Positions 29,951 through 38,263 are shown, counted from the stretch's first letter. The stretch is 63,875 bases of DNA from an uncultured Collinsella sp. (GCA_958352845.1 CATWQC010000011.1:1-63875); one strand, 5' to 3'. Numbers and translations: made by a program. Notes: generated by a model from the letters alone, not told the origin.

Positions 29951-30849
29951 GGGGTTTGGCAGGGTTTTCTGTTGCGACGGCGTGCGGGGCGGAACCTCGT
30001 GTGCCGCAGGTACCGCCGGCGGAGCTGGCGCGTCAGGCGCTCGAGACGGTGGCAGAGAAGCTGCCGCGTGAGCTGGTGGAAAACGATCTGCTGAAAAAGA
30101 TCGCCCGTTCGTGGGCATCGCTGGCTCCGGCGCGTCGCCTTGGCCTCGCGATCGAGGATGCTTCGGGGCGTTTGGCGTTTCTGCTGCTATCGAGCGGTGT
30201 CTGCTGCGTTTTGCTAACGATGGTGTCGTTATCGCCCCTCGGATTTGCCTTGGGACTTGTTGCTCCGTTTGCCGTTGGCGCCGCTCGGGATGGCTTTGAG
30301 AGCCGGCGCGAGCAACACGATGCAGAAGAGGCCATGCCCGAGGCGTTTACCGCACTTTCCATGTCGCTTGCCTCGGGACATTCACTGGCCCAGGGCATGC
30401 GCTTTGTGGGCGCTCATGCGCAAGAACCGGTGCATACCGAGTTTTTGCGGGTGGCGGCGGCAATCGATTGCGGCATCTCGGCGACCGACGCGCTCGATGA
30501 CTTGCTCGTGCGCATCGACGCCCCTGGCCTTTCGCTTGTGACCTTGGCGCTTAAGGTGTCTCAGCGCACCGGTGCTCCGCTTGCCGACTTACTGTCCGAG
30601 GCGTCGAGCATGGTGGGGGAGCGCATTGAGCTCAAGCGCCGCCTGGATGTTAAGACGTCGCAGGCTCGCATGTCTGCGCATATGGTCGCGGCGATGCCGA
30701 CGGGCATGTGCGCGGTGTTGGCGCTGCTTTCGGCAGATTTTCGTCGCGGTCTTGCGACGCCTGCCGGCGCGGGCACTGTGGTGCTGGGTCTTGCCCTCAA
30801 CGCCGTTGCCCTGGTGGTTATCCGGCGCATTATGCGGGTGAAGCTATGA
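29923..30849 (+). CDS. TadB-like pilus platform protein (T2SSF domain)
   Basis: The protein has two N-terminal membrane segments near residues 75-110, then the T2SSF core (MPEAFTALSMSLASGHSLAQGM), with a C-terminal membrane segment. TadB and TadC form the inner-membrane platform that links the CpaF motor to the growing pilus. The ATG at 29923 lies within the end of cpaF after a clear AGGAGG, and the stop overlaps the start of the next gene. Confidence 0.82.
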   Translation: MEVAVPLVVGGLAGFSVATACGAEPRVPQVPPAELARQALETVAEKLPRELVENDLLKKIARSWASLAPARRLGLAIEDASGRLAFLLLSSGVCCVLLTMVSLSPLGFALGLVAPFAVGAARDGFESRREQHDAEEAMPEAFTALSMSLASGHSLAQGMRFVGAHAQEPVHTEFLRVAAAIDCGISATDALDDLLVRIDAPGLSLVTLALKVSQRTGAPLADLLSEASSMVGERIELKRRLDVKTSQARMSAHMVAAMPTGMCAVLALLSADFRRGLATPAGAGTVVLGLALNAVALVVIRRIMRVKL

Positions 30850-31487
30850 GCGCCCCGGTTGCAGTTGCGGCTTGCCTGTGCGCTCTGAGTGTATTTGTCG
30901 CAACGGGTTTGGATCGGGCGGATGCACGCAAGATCGCAGAGGCCTGCAAGCGCGAGGCGGTGCTGGTCGCTGCCGCGGGTCGCTCGGTGGTCGATGCTCT
31001 GGCCGCGCGAATGAAGGGCGCGGTTGGAGCGGGCGGCCCGGCGCGAGTATCGCTCGGCGAAGTGTCCGAGATGATCGATGTTGTGCGCTTGGGTCTTTCG
31101 GCCGGTCTTTCGTTTGATGCGGCGCTTGAGATTTTCTGCGCCAACCGCCGGTCAGTGCTGGCTCTTCGACTTGAGCGGGCCTGCATGGCGTGGCAGGTGG
31201 GCGTGGGCACGCGTGAGGACGAGCTGTTGGCCGCCGCACGCGACCTGGACGTGCGAGCGCTCGAGACCTTTGCCATCACGGTGGGGCAGGCGCTCGCTCT
31301 GGGTGCCCCACTTGCCGAGACACTGGCCGCTCAAAGTCGCGAGATCCGTGCGGCTCATCGCGCCGCGGTCGAGCGCGAGATCGAGCGTGCGCCCGTCAAG
31401 CTGCTGATTCCCACCGGCACGCTCATCTTGCCGGCGTTGCTTCTGTCCATATTGGGCCCGCTGTTGGGAGCAGGCGGGATGATGTAG
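30846..31487 (+). CDS. TadC-like pilus platform protein (T2SSF domain)
   Basis: The 213 residues include an N-terminal hydrophobic segment, the T2SSF-like block VSLGEVSEMIDVVRLGLSAG, a second block (LETFAITVGQALALGAPLAE), and a final membrane segment (LLIPTGTLILPALLLSILGP) typical of TadC. It is the expected partner of the TadB-like protein. It is shorter than many TadC proteins and seems to have lost one N-terminal segment. ATG 30846 overlaps the previous stop. Confidence 0.78.
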   Translation: MSAPVAVAACLCALSVFVATGLDRADARKIAEACKREAVLVAAAGRSVVDALAARMKGAVGAGGPARVSLGEVSEMIDVVRLGLSAGLSFDAALEIFCANRRSVLALRLERACMAWQVGVGTREDELLAAARDLDVRALETFAITVGQALALGAPLAETLAAQSREIRAAHRAAVEREIERAPVKLLIPTGTLILPALLLSILGPLLGAGGMM

Positions 31488-31497
31488 GGAGGAATAC

Positions 31498-31731
31498 ATG
31501 AACACGATGACTGACGTTGCTGGCAAGGTCTGGAGCTGGGCTGTTTGCCAGTCAATTCGCGCTCGCCAGCATGCCGGGGAGCTACTGCAGGAGGAGAGTG
31601 CGCAGGGCACCACCGAATACGCCATCTTGGTCGGCGTGCTCGTGGTGATCGCCATCATTGCCATTGTCGCATTTAAGGGCAAGGTCCAAGATCTATGGAA
31701 CGCTATCAGCGAGGGCATCAACAGCCTGTAG
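31498..31731 (+). CDS. Flp-type pilin, 77 aa
   Basis: Residues 35-41 read AQGTTEY and are followed by a hydrophobic stretch (AILVGVLVVIAIIAIVAF), the pattern of Flp pilins where a prepilin peptidase cuts just before the hydrophobic part and Glu at +5 or so with Tyr are conserved. The 34-residue leader is longer than usual. It is probably the major pilin. It sits directly after the TadC gene behind GGAGG and is 36 bases overlapped by the next gene. Confidence 0.78.
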   Translation: MNTMTDVAGKVWSWAVCQSIRARQHAGELLQEESAQGTTEYAILVGVLVVIAIIAIVAFKGKVQDLWNAISEGINSL

Positions 31732-32258
31732 AGGGCAGGCGGCCTGCCGGCGCACTGCTGGTGTTTGCCTGTGTGGTTGTGGCGGTGGCAGTGGCGGTTT
31801 GGGGGCTAAACGCCGCGCGGCAGCAGCGTCCTGGGGCCGCCTTCGATTCGGGCTCAGATTCGGCGGTGGCGTCTCAAAAAGATGAGATGCGAGATGCGGA
31901 CGATTCGGATGTCGCTGTCACGGCGCAAACCTTTCTGCGGATGCTCGACAAGCGGTCTGGCACTGCGACGGATTCGCCTGAGGACAACGCGATTGCGGTC
32001 CGGCTTGCATGGTCCGAGGACCGACCGATGACCGAGGCAGCGGCGGATATGTTACGCGCCTACCGCGAGGTGCCAACGGCCCAGCTCGCCCTGAGCGGCT
32101 ATCTCGATATTAAGGGTAACGTATGGGGCGCCATCGTGCGCGATGGGCGAGGCTGGGTCGACATGGTGACGGTTGCCGCGGATGCCGGCGATGCCTCGTG
32201 CCGCCTGCGTGCCGTGCGTCTGGTTCCGCAAACAACGGAGTCAAAGGAGGGGTCGTGA
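31695..32258 (+). CDS. Hypothetical membrane-anchored protein of the Tad operon, 187 aa
   Basis: I do not recognise this protein. It has one N-terminal membrane segment (LLVFACVVVAVAVAVWGL, about residues 21-38) and then a soluble, acidic, outward-facing region of about 150 residues ending in a beta-rich part (VTVAADAGDASCRLRAVRLV). ATG 31695 lies inside the pilin gene and has AAGG about 9 bases upstream. The place between two pilin-like genes suggests a minor pilus or assembly role, which is inference from location. Confidence 0.6.
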   Translation: MERYQRGHQQPVEGRRPAGALLVFACVVVAVAVAVWGLNAARQQRPGAAFDSGSDSAVASQKDEMRDADDSDVAVTAQTFLRMLDKRSGTATDSPEDNAIAVRLAWSEDRPMTEAAADMLRAYREVPTAQLALSGYLDIKGNVWGAIVRDGRGWVDMVTVAADAGDASCRLRAVRLVPQTTESKEGS

Positions 32259-32259
32259 A

Positions 32260-32478
32260 ATGCATGATGTCCTGCGTGAGGAATCTGCGCAGTCGACCGT
32301 CGAATACGCCATCGTCACCGTGGCGCTGTTGTCGATTGTGCTGGCGATTGCGGGGCTTTGGCGCGCTGGCACTGATGGGCGCTTGGCGGCACTGGTCGAG
32401 CGGGCAGCGTCTCATGGCGTCGCTCCGTCGTCGGTTATCGATGCCGCGATGGGTGCCAAGGACATCGCTCTGTATTGA
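32260..32478 (+). CDS. Second Flp/TadE-like pilin, 72 aa
   Basis: The chain starts MHDVLREESAQSTVEYAIVT: residues 10-16 give AQSTVEY, the same processing-type motif as the Flp pilin, followed by VALLSIVLAIAGLW. The leader of 9-11 residues is short, as in classic Flp pilins. AAGGAGG lies 9 bases before the ATG. It is probably a minor pilin or the alternative subunit. Confidence 0.72.
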   Translation: MHDVLREESAQSTVEYAIVTVALLSIVLAIAGLWRAGTDGRLAALVERAASHGVAPSSVIDAAMGAKDIALY

Positions 32479-32953
32479 TATCGCGTGCGAGGATCGGGCG
32501 CAGTCTACGGTCGAGGCTGCCTTTTTGCTGCCGACGTTTTTGACGCTTATCTTGCTCGCGTTGCAGCCGGTGTGCCTGCTCTATACGCGCGCGGTCATGG
32601 AGTCTGCCGCCGCTGAGACCGCGCGGCTTATGACCACGACGACGGTGGATGACGACGATGACCTTAAGGAGTTCACTCGCCGCAGACTTGCCGCGGTGCC
32701 CGACGTCTCGATTTTTCATGCCGGCGGGCCGCTGTCGTGGGATATCGAGTTGGGGCGGGCCGGTGCTGGCGGCGTTTCGTCCGTGTCTGTTGCCGGCGAG
32801 GTTAAGCCGCTGCCCGTAATCGGTGCATTTGTGCAGGCCATGGGCAGTGCGGGTGAGGGTGGCTATGTCGAGCTCAAGGTCGACGTCTCGTATCGATCGC
32901 GTCCCGAATGGCTGGAGGGAGATTATGATTCATGGATTGCTGCATGGGATTAG
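32414..32953 (+). CDS. TadE-like pseudopilin, about 179 aa
   Basis: The motif EDRAQSTVEAAFLLP (residues 26-40 from the chosen start) followed by TFLTLILLALQPVCLLYTR is a TadE domain. The remaining 120 residues form an outward-facing domain with an Asp-rich segment (TTTVDDDDDLKEF). The start is uncertain: ATG 32414 is in an overlap with the previous gene and has no strong ribosome site; ATG 32441 and GTG 32453 are alternatives. The end overlaps the next gene by 29 bases. Confidence 0.68.
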   Translation: MASLRRRLSMPRWVPRTSLCIDIACEDRAQSTVEAAFLLPTFLTLILLALQPVCLLYTRAVMESAAAETARLMTTTTVDDDDDLKEFTRRRLAAVPDVSIFHAGGPLSWDIELGRAGAGGVSSVSVAGEVKPLPVIGAFVQAMGSAGEGGYVELKVDVSYRSRPEWLEGDYDSWIAAWD

Positions 32954-35090
32954 GCGCTGCCTGCTGCGGGTGACGCAAGGGTTTGCGGCCCGCCGTCGAC
33001 CAGGCGCTCGCCGCAGGCGGGGCGGCTTTATGGGCCGTGCCGGTATCGACTTGTTTATCGAAGACGGTGCCTATACCACGCTCTCCTCTGCGGTTGTCAT
33101 TCTGGTGGTGCTTACGCTGCTGTTTTCGTCGACCGCGGCGATATGGAGCATGTCGCGCGCCGGAGACACCCAGGTGGCGGCCGATAGCGGTGCACTGGCG
33201 GGCGCCAACGTGGTGTCGTCCTATCACACAGCCGCCACGGTGGTCGATGCGAGCATTTTGAGTTTGGGCCTGGCGGGGTTTGCCACGATCGGCACCGGCT
33301 TGGTTGCCATTCTCATTCCGGGCGCCGAGGTTGTCGGCAGCGATATCATCGAAACGGGAACCCAGATCATTAAAACGCGTAACAAGTTTGCTAAAAGCGC
33401 GGCAAGGGGCCTGCGAAAGATCGAGACCGCCTTGCCGTACCTGGTTGCCGCGCGCGCCATGCAGGCAGTATCGGCGCAGGATACCGACGGCGTGACCTAT
33501 ACCGGTACGGCGCTTGCCGTGCCCAGGACATCCGAGTCGGATTTTGTTGCGCTCGAAGGGTCCGAGATCTCGACCGATGCCATTAAGGATGCGTCGGAAG
33601 ATCTGGAGCGCGCGGCCGAGGAGCTACAAAAAGCATCGGAGGAGACGGCGAAGGCCAAAGAGCGTGCCTGGCTAGCGGATTGCGGTGGATCGGATAAAGG
33701 TTCGGTCGGCAGCTGTTCGTGTATGTGGGAGCGCGCAAAAAGCCTAACGGATCTCTCCGGTGTTCAAAATCCGCATTACGCTTCGAGCGTTACGTGGGAA
33801 CCGCAAGTGGCGCTCGATCGCTCGAAGGACTACTACCATTGGCGTCTGGCAAACGAGAAGCCCCAAGGCTCGAGTGTCGAGATGAAGGCGGAGTCTGCGG
33901 CGCGTAAGGCGTTTTATACCTATGCGAGCGCGGAGGTCGATCGGGCATATATAACCGAGAACGGAGACAGGGTCTCCTCCTATATTCCGCTGCTGCCGCG
34001 CAACTCTGATGAGGTCCGGGCGACGGAACTCTATACCGATGCGGTGTGGCCGACTAGCGTGAACGATGACAAGGCGTATCTGCATTACGGGACGACCTGC
34101 CCTAACTATAAGAAAGGAACGCCGAACGGATTTGCTTCGGTTGCCGATTACGATGGGCAAGATAAATGCAGCAAATGCCATTTTGGCGTTTCGTCGCTTG
34201 GTGCTGTTGCGGCGCCTTCAACCTCTATCGAAAACGGCTTCGAGTATCACTTTGACAAGTTTAAAGACGCCCTGGAGGACTACGTCGACTGTCGCAACAA
34301 GGAACTCGAACTCGAGCGTCAAACCGAGGACGAAGCCGACCGTGCGGGCAATGCGTTCGATACCGCCATCAAAGAGCTTTCGGGTGAGCGCCCGCGCATC
34401 GCCCCGCCCGGTCGCAACGGCGTGGTCGCCTTTGCGGTCTCGGGCGCCATCTCCAGTCCCGACGAGCTCAACTCTTCGTTTAACACGGCAGTTGAGCTTG
34501 GCGATCGTGGTGCAATTTCTGCTGCAGTGCTCGCGCCCGATGATGCGACGGCACAAAATAACGTTCTCTCGCGGTTTTTCTCGACACTGGAGGAGCGTTC
34601 GGGCGGCGTTGCCGGCGTGCTCGATGGCGTTATGGATGTTTGGGGCCGCCTACTTGTGGGGTACGGAGACATCCAGGGTGCGGCCGACGAGCTTATGGGA
34701 GAGCTGATCGGTGGCTTGGGAGGGAGTAGCGGCGCGCTGGGCTCCATCGCGTCCTGGCTCGGTGACACCGTTTCGTTCTCCGTGGCGGCGCTGGGGCTCG
34801 AACCGTGCGATTTGCGTCTGCGAAAACCGGTGCTGACCGATACCGCCAATGTCATCAAAAGTCCGGGGTCCGATATCGCGGGCATCTCCAAAGCTCAAGA
34901 TACCCTGCGAAAAATCCCCTTGGGCGTGACTGACCCCAAGGCGCTTTGCGAGGCCTTGGAATATCACGTCGAGCGCACCATCAGCGGCGCGATATTCACA
35001 CTTGCGGAGATCCCGCTGCCCGGCGGCGGCTCCATCCCGCTCACTGTCGATGTTGCCACGCTGGTGGGTGCTTTTGGCGGTGGGTCGTAA
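32925..35090 (+). CDS. Large TadG-like exported protein, 721 aa
   Basis: A basic N-terminus (RRRPGARRRRGGF) precedes a membrane segment (SAVVILVVLTLLFSSTAAIWSM, residues about 58-79) and QVAADSGALAGANVV, the pattern of the Tad/TadG domain. A second hydrophobic stretch lies near residues 107-135. Residues 210-250 and about 445-490 are charged and probably coiled-coil. A Cys-rich middle (Cys253, 264, 266, 392, then CSKC at 415-418) is unusual for an exported protein and may bind metal or form disulfides. ATG 32925 follows GGAGGGAG. It is likely a pilus tip or surface component; this is inference. Confidence 0.68.
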   Translation: MIHGLLHGIRRCLLRVTQGFAARRRPGARRRRGGFMGRAGIDLFIEDGAYTTLSSAVVILVVLTLLFSSTAAIWSMSRAGDTQVAADSGALAGANVVSSYHTAATVVDASILSLGLAGFATIGTGLVAILIPGAEVVGSDIIETGTQIIKTRNKFAKSAARGLRKIETALPYLVAARAMQAVSAQDTDGVTYTGTALAVPRTSESDFVALEGSEISTDAIKDASEDLERAAEELQKASEETAKAKERAWLADCGGSDKGSVGSCSCMWERAKSLTDLSGVQNPHYASSVTWEPQVALDRSKDYYHWRLANEKPQGSSVEMKAESAARKAFYTYASAEVDRAYITENGDRVSSYIPLLPRNSDEVRATELYTDAVWPTSVNDDKAYLHYGTTCPNYKKGTPNGFASVADYDGQDKCSKCHFGVSSLGAVAAPSTSIENGFEYHFDKFKDALEDYVDCRNKELELERQTEDEADRAGNAFDTAIKELSGERPRIAPPGRNGVVAFAVSGAISSPDELNSSFNTAVELGDRGAISAAVLAPDDATAQNNVLSRFFSTLEERSGGVAGVLDGVMDVWGRLLVGYGDIQGAADELMGELIGGLGGSSGALGSIASWLGDTVSFSVAALGLEPCDLRLRKPVLTDTANVIKSPGSDIAGISKAQDTLRKIPLGVTDPKALCEALEYHVERTISGAIFTLAEIPLPGGGSIPLTVDVATLVGAFGGGS

Positions 35091-35566
35091 TGGGCATTCG
35101 CACGGGCTTTCGCGAGGAGCGTGCCCAGGCGACGGTCGAGATGGCCATGGTCACGCCTGTCCTGCTCGTGCTGGCTCTCATCGCGTACAACGTCATGATC
35201 TTTGCCGGCGCGGTCGCGCGCTTCGACCGCGTGGTGCCCGACATCGTGCTGGCGCACGCTGTGGCGCCGGGCGGGGAGGGTGACGAGAGCTCCATTGACG
35301 CTTCCGTGACTGTTCAAGCTCAGATTCAGGATGCCATGGAGGGATATGACCTGCAGATCGAAGTGTCGAGCGAGCAAGGCGCGGAGGCATCGGATGGTGG
35401 CCTGCTCTCCCTATCCGGTACGTTTAGGACCTACACCTGCACCATGCACTATGAGCCGTGGCCGACTTCTCTCAGCATCGCTGGCGTTCCGCTGGGGGCG
35501 CCGACAACGTTGTCGCACGAGCGTGCGGTGACGGTCGATCCATGGCGTCCGGGGGTGGTCATGTGA
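35090..35566 (+). CDS. TadE-like pseudopilin, 158 aa
   Basis: FREERAQATVEMAMVTPVLL (residues 7-26) is the TadE motif, with AQATVE at 12-17 matching the other pilin-like proteins in this operon. A hydrophobic helix and a 110-residue outward domain follow. The ATG overlaps the stop of the large TadG-like gene (TAATG), so translation is coupled. It is one of two TadE-like genes that flank the TadG-like gene. Confidence 0.75.
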   Translation: MGIRTGFREERAQATVEMAMVTPVLLVLALIAYNVMIFAGAVARFDRVVPDIVLAHAVAPGGEGDESSIDASVTVQAQIQDAMEGYDLQIEVSSEQGAEASDGGLLSLSGTFRTYTCTMHYEPWPTSLSIAGVPLGAPTTLSHERAVTVDPWRPGVVM

Positions 35567-35922
35567 CCGCGGTCTCGTCCTACATCGTCTACGCGCGGGC
35601 ACTCAATAGGCTGGGTTGGACGCCGGCCGAGTTTGTGGTGGCGGAGTCGTTTGTCGTGCGCCTGCGCGGCATGCTGGGACGGCGTCCGGTTGCCGCCAAC
35701 GGCCTGCCGCTCGTCATGGCGTTTCCACGCTGCTCTTCGGTCCATACGTGTTTTATGGCCTATCCCATCGACATCGCCTTCATCGATCGCGACGGCAATA
35801 TCCTCGCGCGCTACGAAAACGTCCGCCCTTGGCGCATGTGCTCCTGCCCCGGCGCCTGGGCCGTACTAGAGCGTCCTTCAATCATTGTTTCGACCCCTGC
35901 TCTCCAACGCGTGCCGGCTTAA
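35563..35922 (+). CDS. DUF192 family protein, 119 aa
   Basis: The block RLRGMLGRRP, then LVMAFPRCSSVHTCFMAYPIDIAFIDRDGNIL, is diagnostic for DUF192, a small beta-barrel family of unknown activity. The GTG at 35563 overlaps the previous stop (ATGTGA) and has GGGGGTGG upstream; an ATG at 35542 would add 7 residues. There is no signal peptide here, although many DUF192 proteins are exported. It is the last gene of the Tad operon, so a link to pilus assembly is plausible but not shown. Confidence 0.78.
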   Translation: MTAVSSYIVYARALNRLGWTPAEFVVAESFVVRLRGMLGRRPVAANGLPLVMAFPRCSSVHTCFMAYPIDIAFIDRDGNILARYENVRPWRMCSCPGAWAVLERPSIIVSTPALQRVPA

Positions 35923-35980
35923 GAATTGGCGACAGTGGACTTTCGTCATACGAAATTGGGTAAGATGGAGGAGAAGATGC

Positions 35981-36247
35981 ATGGATGTTGAGATTCATCC
36001 CAACGCTAAAAAGCACCTGACGGAAAAGCAGGTGCTTAGCGCTTGGCTTGCGGTTACTGAGTGCATTCGTCGCGAGTCGAAGGACGAGCCGCCGAGATGG
36101 CTTGCGATTGGATGGCTCCCAGACGGACGAAGCGTGGAGCTTGTCGCGGTCGAGCTTGTCCGTGGGTGGCTTATCATTCATGCCTTGTCTCCAGTCCAGA
36201 AGAAATTTTGGCAGGAGATTGAACAGGCTCGGCAAAGGGGTCGATGA
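35981..36247 (+). CDS. Putative toxin of a type II toxin-antitoxin pair, 88 aa
   Basis: The small chain starts MDVEIHPNAKKHLTEKQVLSAW and continues with a WLAIGWLPDGRSVELVAVELVRG strand pair and an HALSPVQKKFW end. This resembles BrnT/DUF4258-type toxin folds: a His near the start, a beta sheet, and a final His. The resemblance is weak. GGAGGAG lies 9 bases upstream of ATG 35981. The stop overlaps the start of the antitoxin-like gene in an ATGA, the usual toxin-first arrangement of this type. Confidence 0.55.
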   Translation: MDVEIHPNAKKHLTEKQVLSAWLAVTECIRRESKDEPPRWLAIGWLPDGRSVELVAVELVRGWLIIHALSPVQKKFWQEIEQARQRGR

Positions 36248-36531
36248 TGGGCAAGACGTATACGGCCGCTAATGGTCAGGTTGTAACGGATGAAATGATT
36301 GACGCGTGGTGCGAGTCGTACGAGCGCGGAGAGTTTCCGGATGGCGAACACACCGTTGGTGGGATCGTGCATGGACGGCCCCCGCTCTCAGGTGAGGGGA
36401 CGGCAACGCTGTCGGTCAAGATTCCTCTGGGAATGAAGGAGGCCATTCGTCGACGGGCGGCTGCCGAGGGGATGACGCCAAGTGAGTTTGCCCGTGCGGC
36501 TCTGAGTGAAAAACTTCTTGCTGCCGGCTGA
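36244..36531 (+). CDS. Putative ribbon-helix-helix antitoxin, 95 aa
   Basis: The C-terminal 45 residues (TATLSVKIPLGMKEAIRRRAAAEGMTPSEFARAALSEKL) form a beta strand followed by two helices, the ribbon-helix-helix DNA-binding fold of CopG-type antitoxins. The N-terminal half would wrap the toxin. Start ATG 36244 overlaps the toxin stop; ATG 36247 is also possible. The pair probably represses its own promoter, which should lie between 35923 and 35970. Confidence 0.65.
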   Translation: MMGKTYTAANGQVVTDEMIDAWCESYERGEFPDGEHTVGGIVHGRPPLSGEGTATLSVKIPLGMKEAIRRRAAAEGMTPSEFARAALSEKLLAAG

Positions 36532-36594
36532 TGCCTCTGACGTGCCGATTTATAGAACCGAGGCTGTGCTCAAAAACTTTTTTAAAATTCTCGG

Positions 36595-36622
36595 TTGACC
36601 GGAACGCGTCCTTGGTTATACT
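36595..36622 (+). promoter_or_regulatory. Promoter of tRNA-Phe
   Basis: TTGACC (36595-36600) and TATACT (36617-36622) are 16 bases apart, with A and T runs upstream. Confidence 0.65.
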
Positions 36623-36654
36623 AATCAAGCCTTGAAACAAGGCACACCTCAAAT

Positions 36655-36727
<73 letters not shown>

Positions 36728-36740
36728 CCTTGAATTGACT

Positions 36741-36770
36741 AGGACCTCTGCAAAGGGGTCCTTTTCTTTT
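36741..36770 (+). terminator. Terminator of tRNA-Phe (proximal copy)
   Basis: AGGACCTC pairs with GGGGTCCT around TGCAAA and is followed by TTTCTTTT. An identical copy stands at 36927-36956. Confidence 0.85.
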
Positions 36771-36926
36771 ATACAGCCTCCACATGGAATCGAACCCCGT
36801 GAGGGCGCGGAGCTGAGTAAACGCGTAAGCGTTTGCCAGCGCAGCTCGCAAGGCGCGTAAGCGCCACAGCGGTCCGTCCGCGCGGCGCGCGGACGCGATT
36901 CCCTTCCCCGCCACCTTGAATTGACT

Positions 36927-36956
36927 AGGACCTCTGCAAAGGGGTCCTTTTCTTTT
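36927..36956 (+). terminator. Duplicate terminator at the end of the tRNA-Phe element
   Basis: Exact copy of the proximal terminator, 186 bases downstream, behind a duplicated tRNA 3' end. Confidence 0.8.
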
Positions 36957-37195
36957 ATTGAGGGCTCTGCGGAAATTGCGTCCCGGAATTTGGCTTCAGA
37001 GTGGGATGCGCTTTCCGGCGCTTACTTCCGACGTGCGTGCACATCTCGGGCCCGCCCGCTCAGACATTCCTCCCGCTTTTGCGCCACTTTACAGACCGTT
37101 CGGTCGTCTGTCCGCATGCGCGGGTATACTCAAAACGATACTTTTCCTATGCAATACGATGCAGGCTCGGCCTGCACGATCCGAAGGGGGCAGTG

Positions 37196-38257
37196 ATGGA
37201 GAGGATACTCGGCGTTAATCTCTCTGGCTGGTTTATTCCCGAGCCTTGGGTGACCCCGTCGCTATACGCGGCGACCGGTGCATCCAACGCGGCCGAGCTG
37301 CAGGAGGCCATGGGCACCGCCGCCTATAACGAGCGCATGCGCCGTCATTACGAGACGTTTGTGAGCGAGGACGATTTCCGTCGCATGGCGCAGATCGGCC
37401 TCAACGCCGTGCGCCTGCCGGTGCCTTGGTATGCCTTTGGCTCACAGGAGTCCGATGCCTCCTACATCTCGGTTGTCGATTACATCGACCGCGCGATTGA
37501 GTGGGCTGCCAAGTACAACATTCGCGTGCTGCTTGACCTGGCGACTGTGCCCGGTGGCCAGGGCGATTCCAACGATTCGCCCGCCACGCCGGAGGCTGTT
37601 GCCGAGTGGCATTCGTCCACCAACGGTCGTCATGTCGCACTCGACGTGCTCGAGCGCTTGGCCGATCGCTACGGCGAGGCCGAGAGCCTGCTGGGTATTG
37701 AGCTGCTGGATACGCCGCAGATGAGTGTCCGCAAGAGCCTCTTCACCATGACGGATGGCATTCCTGCTCACTACCTGCGCAATTTCTATCGCGATGCTTA
37801 CGAGCTCGTCCGTTCGTATATGCCCGAGGATAAGATCGTCGTTTTCTCGTCGTCGGGGCATCCCAGCGAGTGGAAGCATTTTATGCGCGGCGCCAAGTAC
37901 AAGAACGTCTACATGGACCTTCACCTGTACCATTACCGCGACGAGCATGCGCTCGACATCACGAGCCCCCGCGGGCTGACGACGGCGATTTCGCGTAACA
38001 AGCGCGAGCTTAAAGAAGCGATTTCAACTGGGTTCCCCGTGCTGGTGGGCGAATGGTCGGGCGCGGCGATCTTTGCCAACTCGTCGGTTACGCCCGAGGG
38101 CCGCAATGCCTACGAACGCGTGTTTATCGCCAATCAGCTGGCTTCGTTTGCGCCGGCTGCCGGTTGGTTCTTCCAAACGTGGAAGACCGAGAAGCGCATT
38201 GCAGCATGGGACGCCCGCGCGGCGCTCGGCACGCTCGAGCGCGGCATGATTGAATAG
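37196..38257 (+). CDS. Glycoside hydrolase family 5-like protein with altered catalytic motif, 353 aa
   Basis: The fold is clear from MERILGVNLSGWFIPEPW at the N-terminus, FRRMAQIGLNAVRLPVPW, LLDLATVPGGQ, and HLYHYRDE. It resembles exo-beta-1,3-glucanase-like GH5 proteins. The nucleophile Glu286 is present in VLVGEWSGA. The acid/base position, usually Asn-Glu-Pro, reads Asp172-Thr173-Pro (GIELLDTPQ), so the catalytic Glu is missing. The protein has no signal peptide and would be cytosolic. ATG 37196 follows AAGGGGG. It may be an inactive sugar-binding paralogue or act by another route. Confidence 0.82.
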   Translation: MERILGVNLSGWFIPEPWVTPSLYAATGASNAAELQEAMGTAAYNERMRRHYETFVSEDDFRRMAQIGLNAVRLPVPWYAFGSQESDASYISVVDYIDRAIEWAAKYNIRVLLDLATVPGGQGDSNDSPATPEAVAEWHSSTNGRHVALDVLERLADRYGEAESLLGIELLDTPQMSVRKSLFTMTDGIPAHYLRNFYRDAYELVRSYMPEDKIVVFSSSGHPSEWKHFMRGAKYKNVYMDLHLYHYRDEHALDITSPRGLTTAISRNKRELKEAISTGFPVLVGEWSGAAIFANSSVTPEGRNAYERVFIANQLASFAPAAGWFFQTWKTEKRIAAWDARAALGTLERGMIE

Positions 38258-38263
38258 GTTGAT

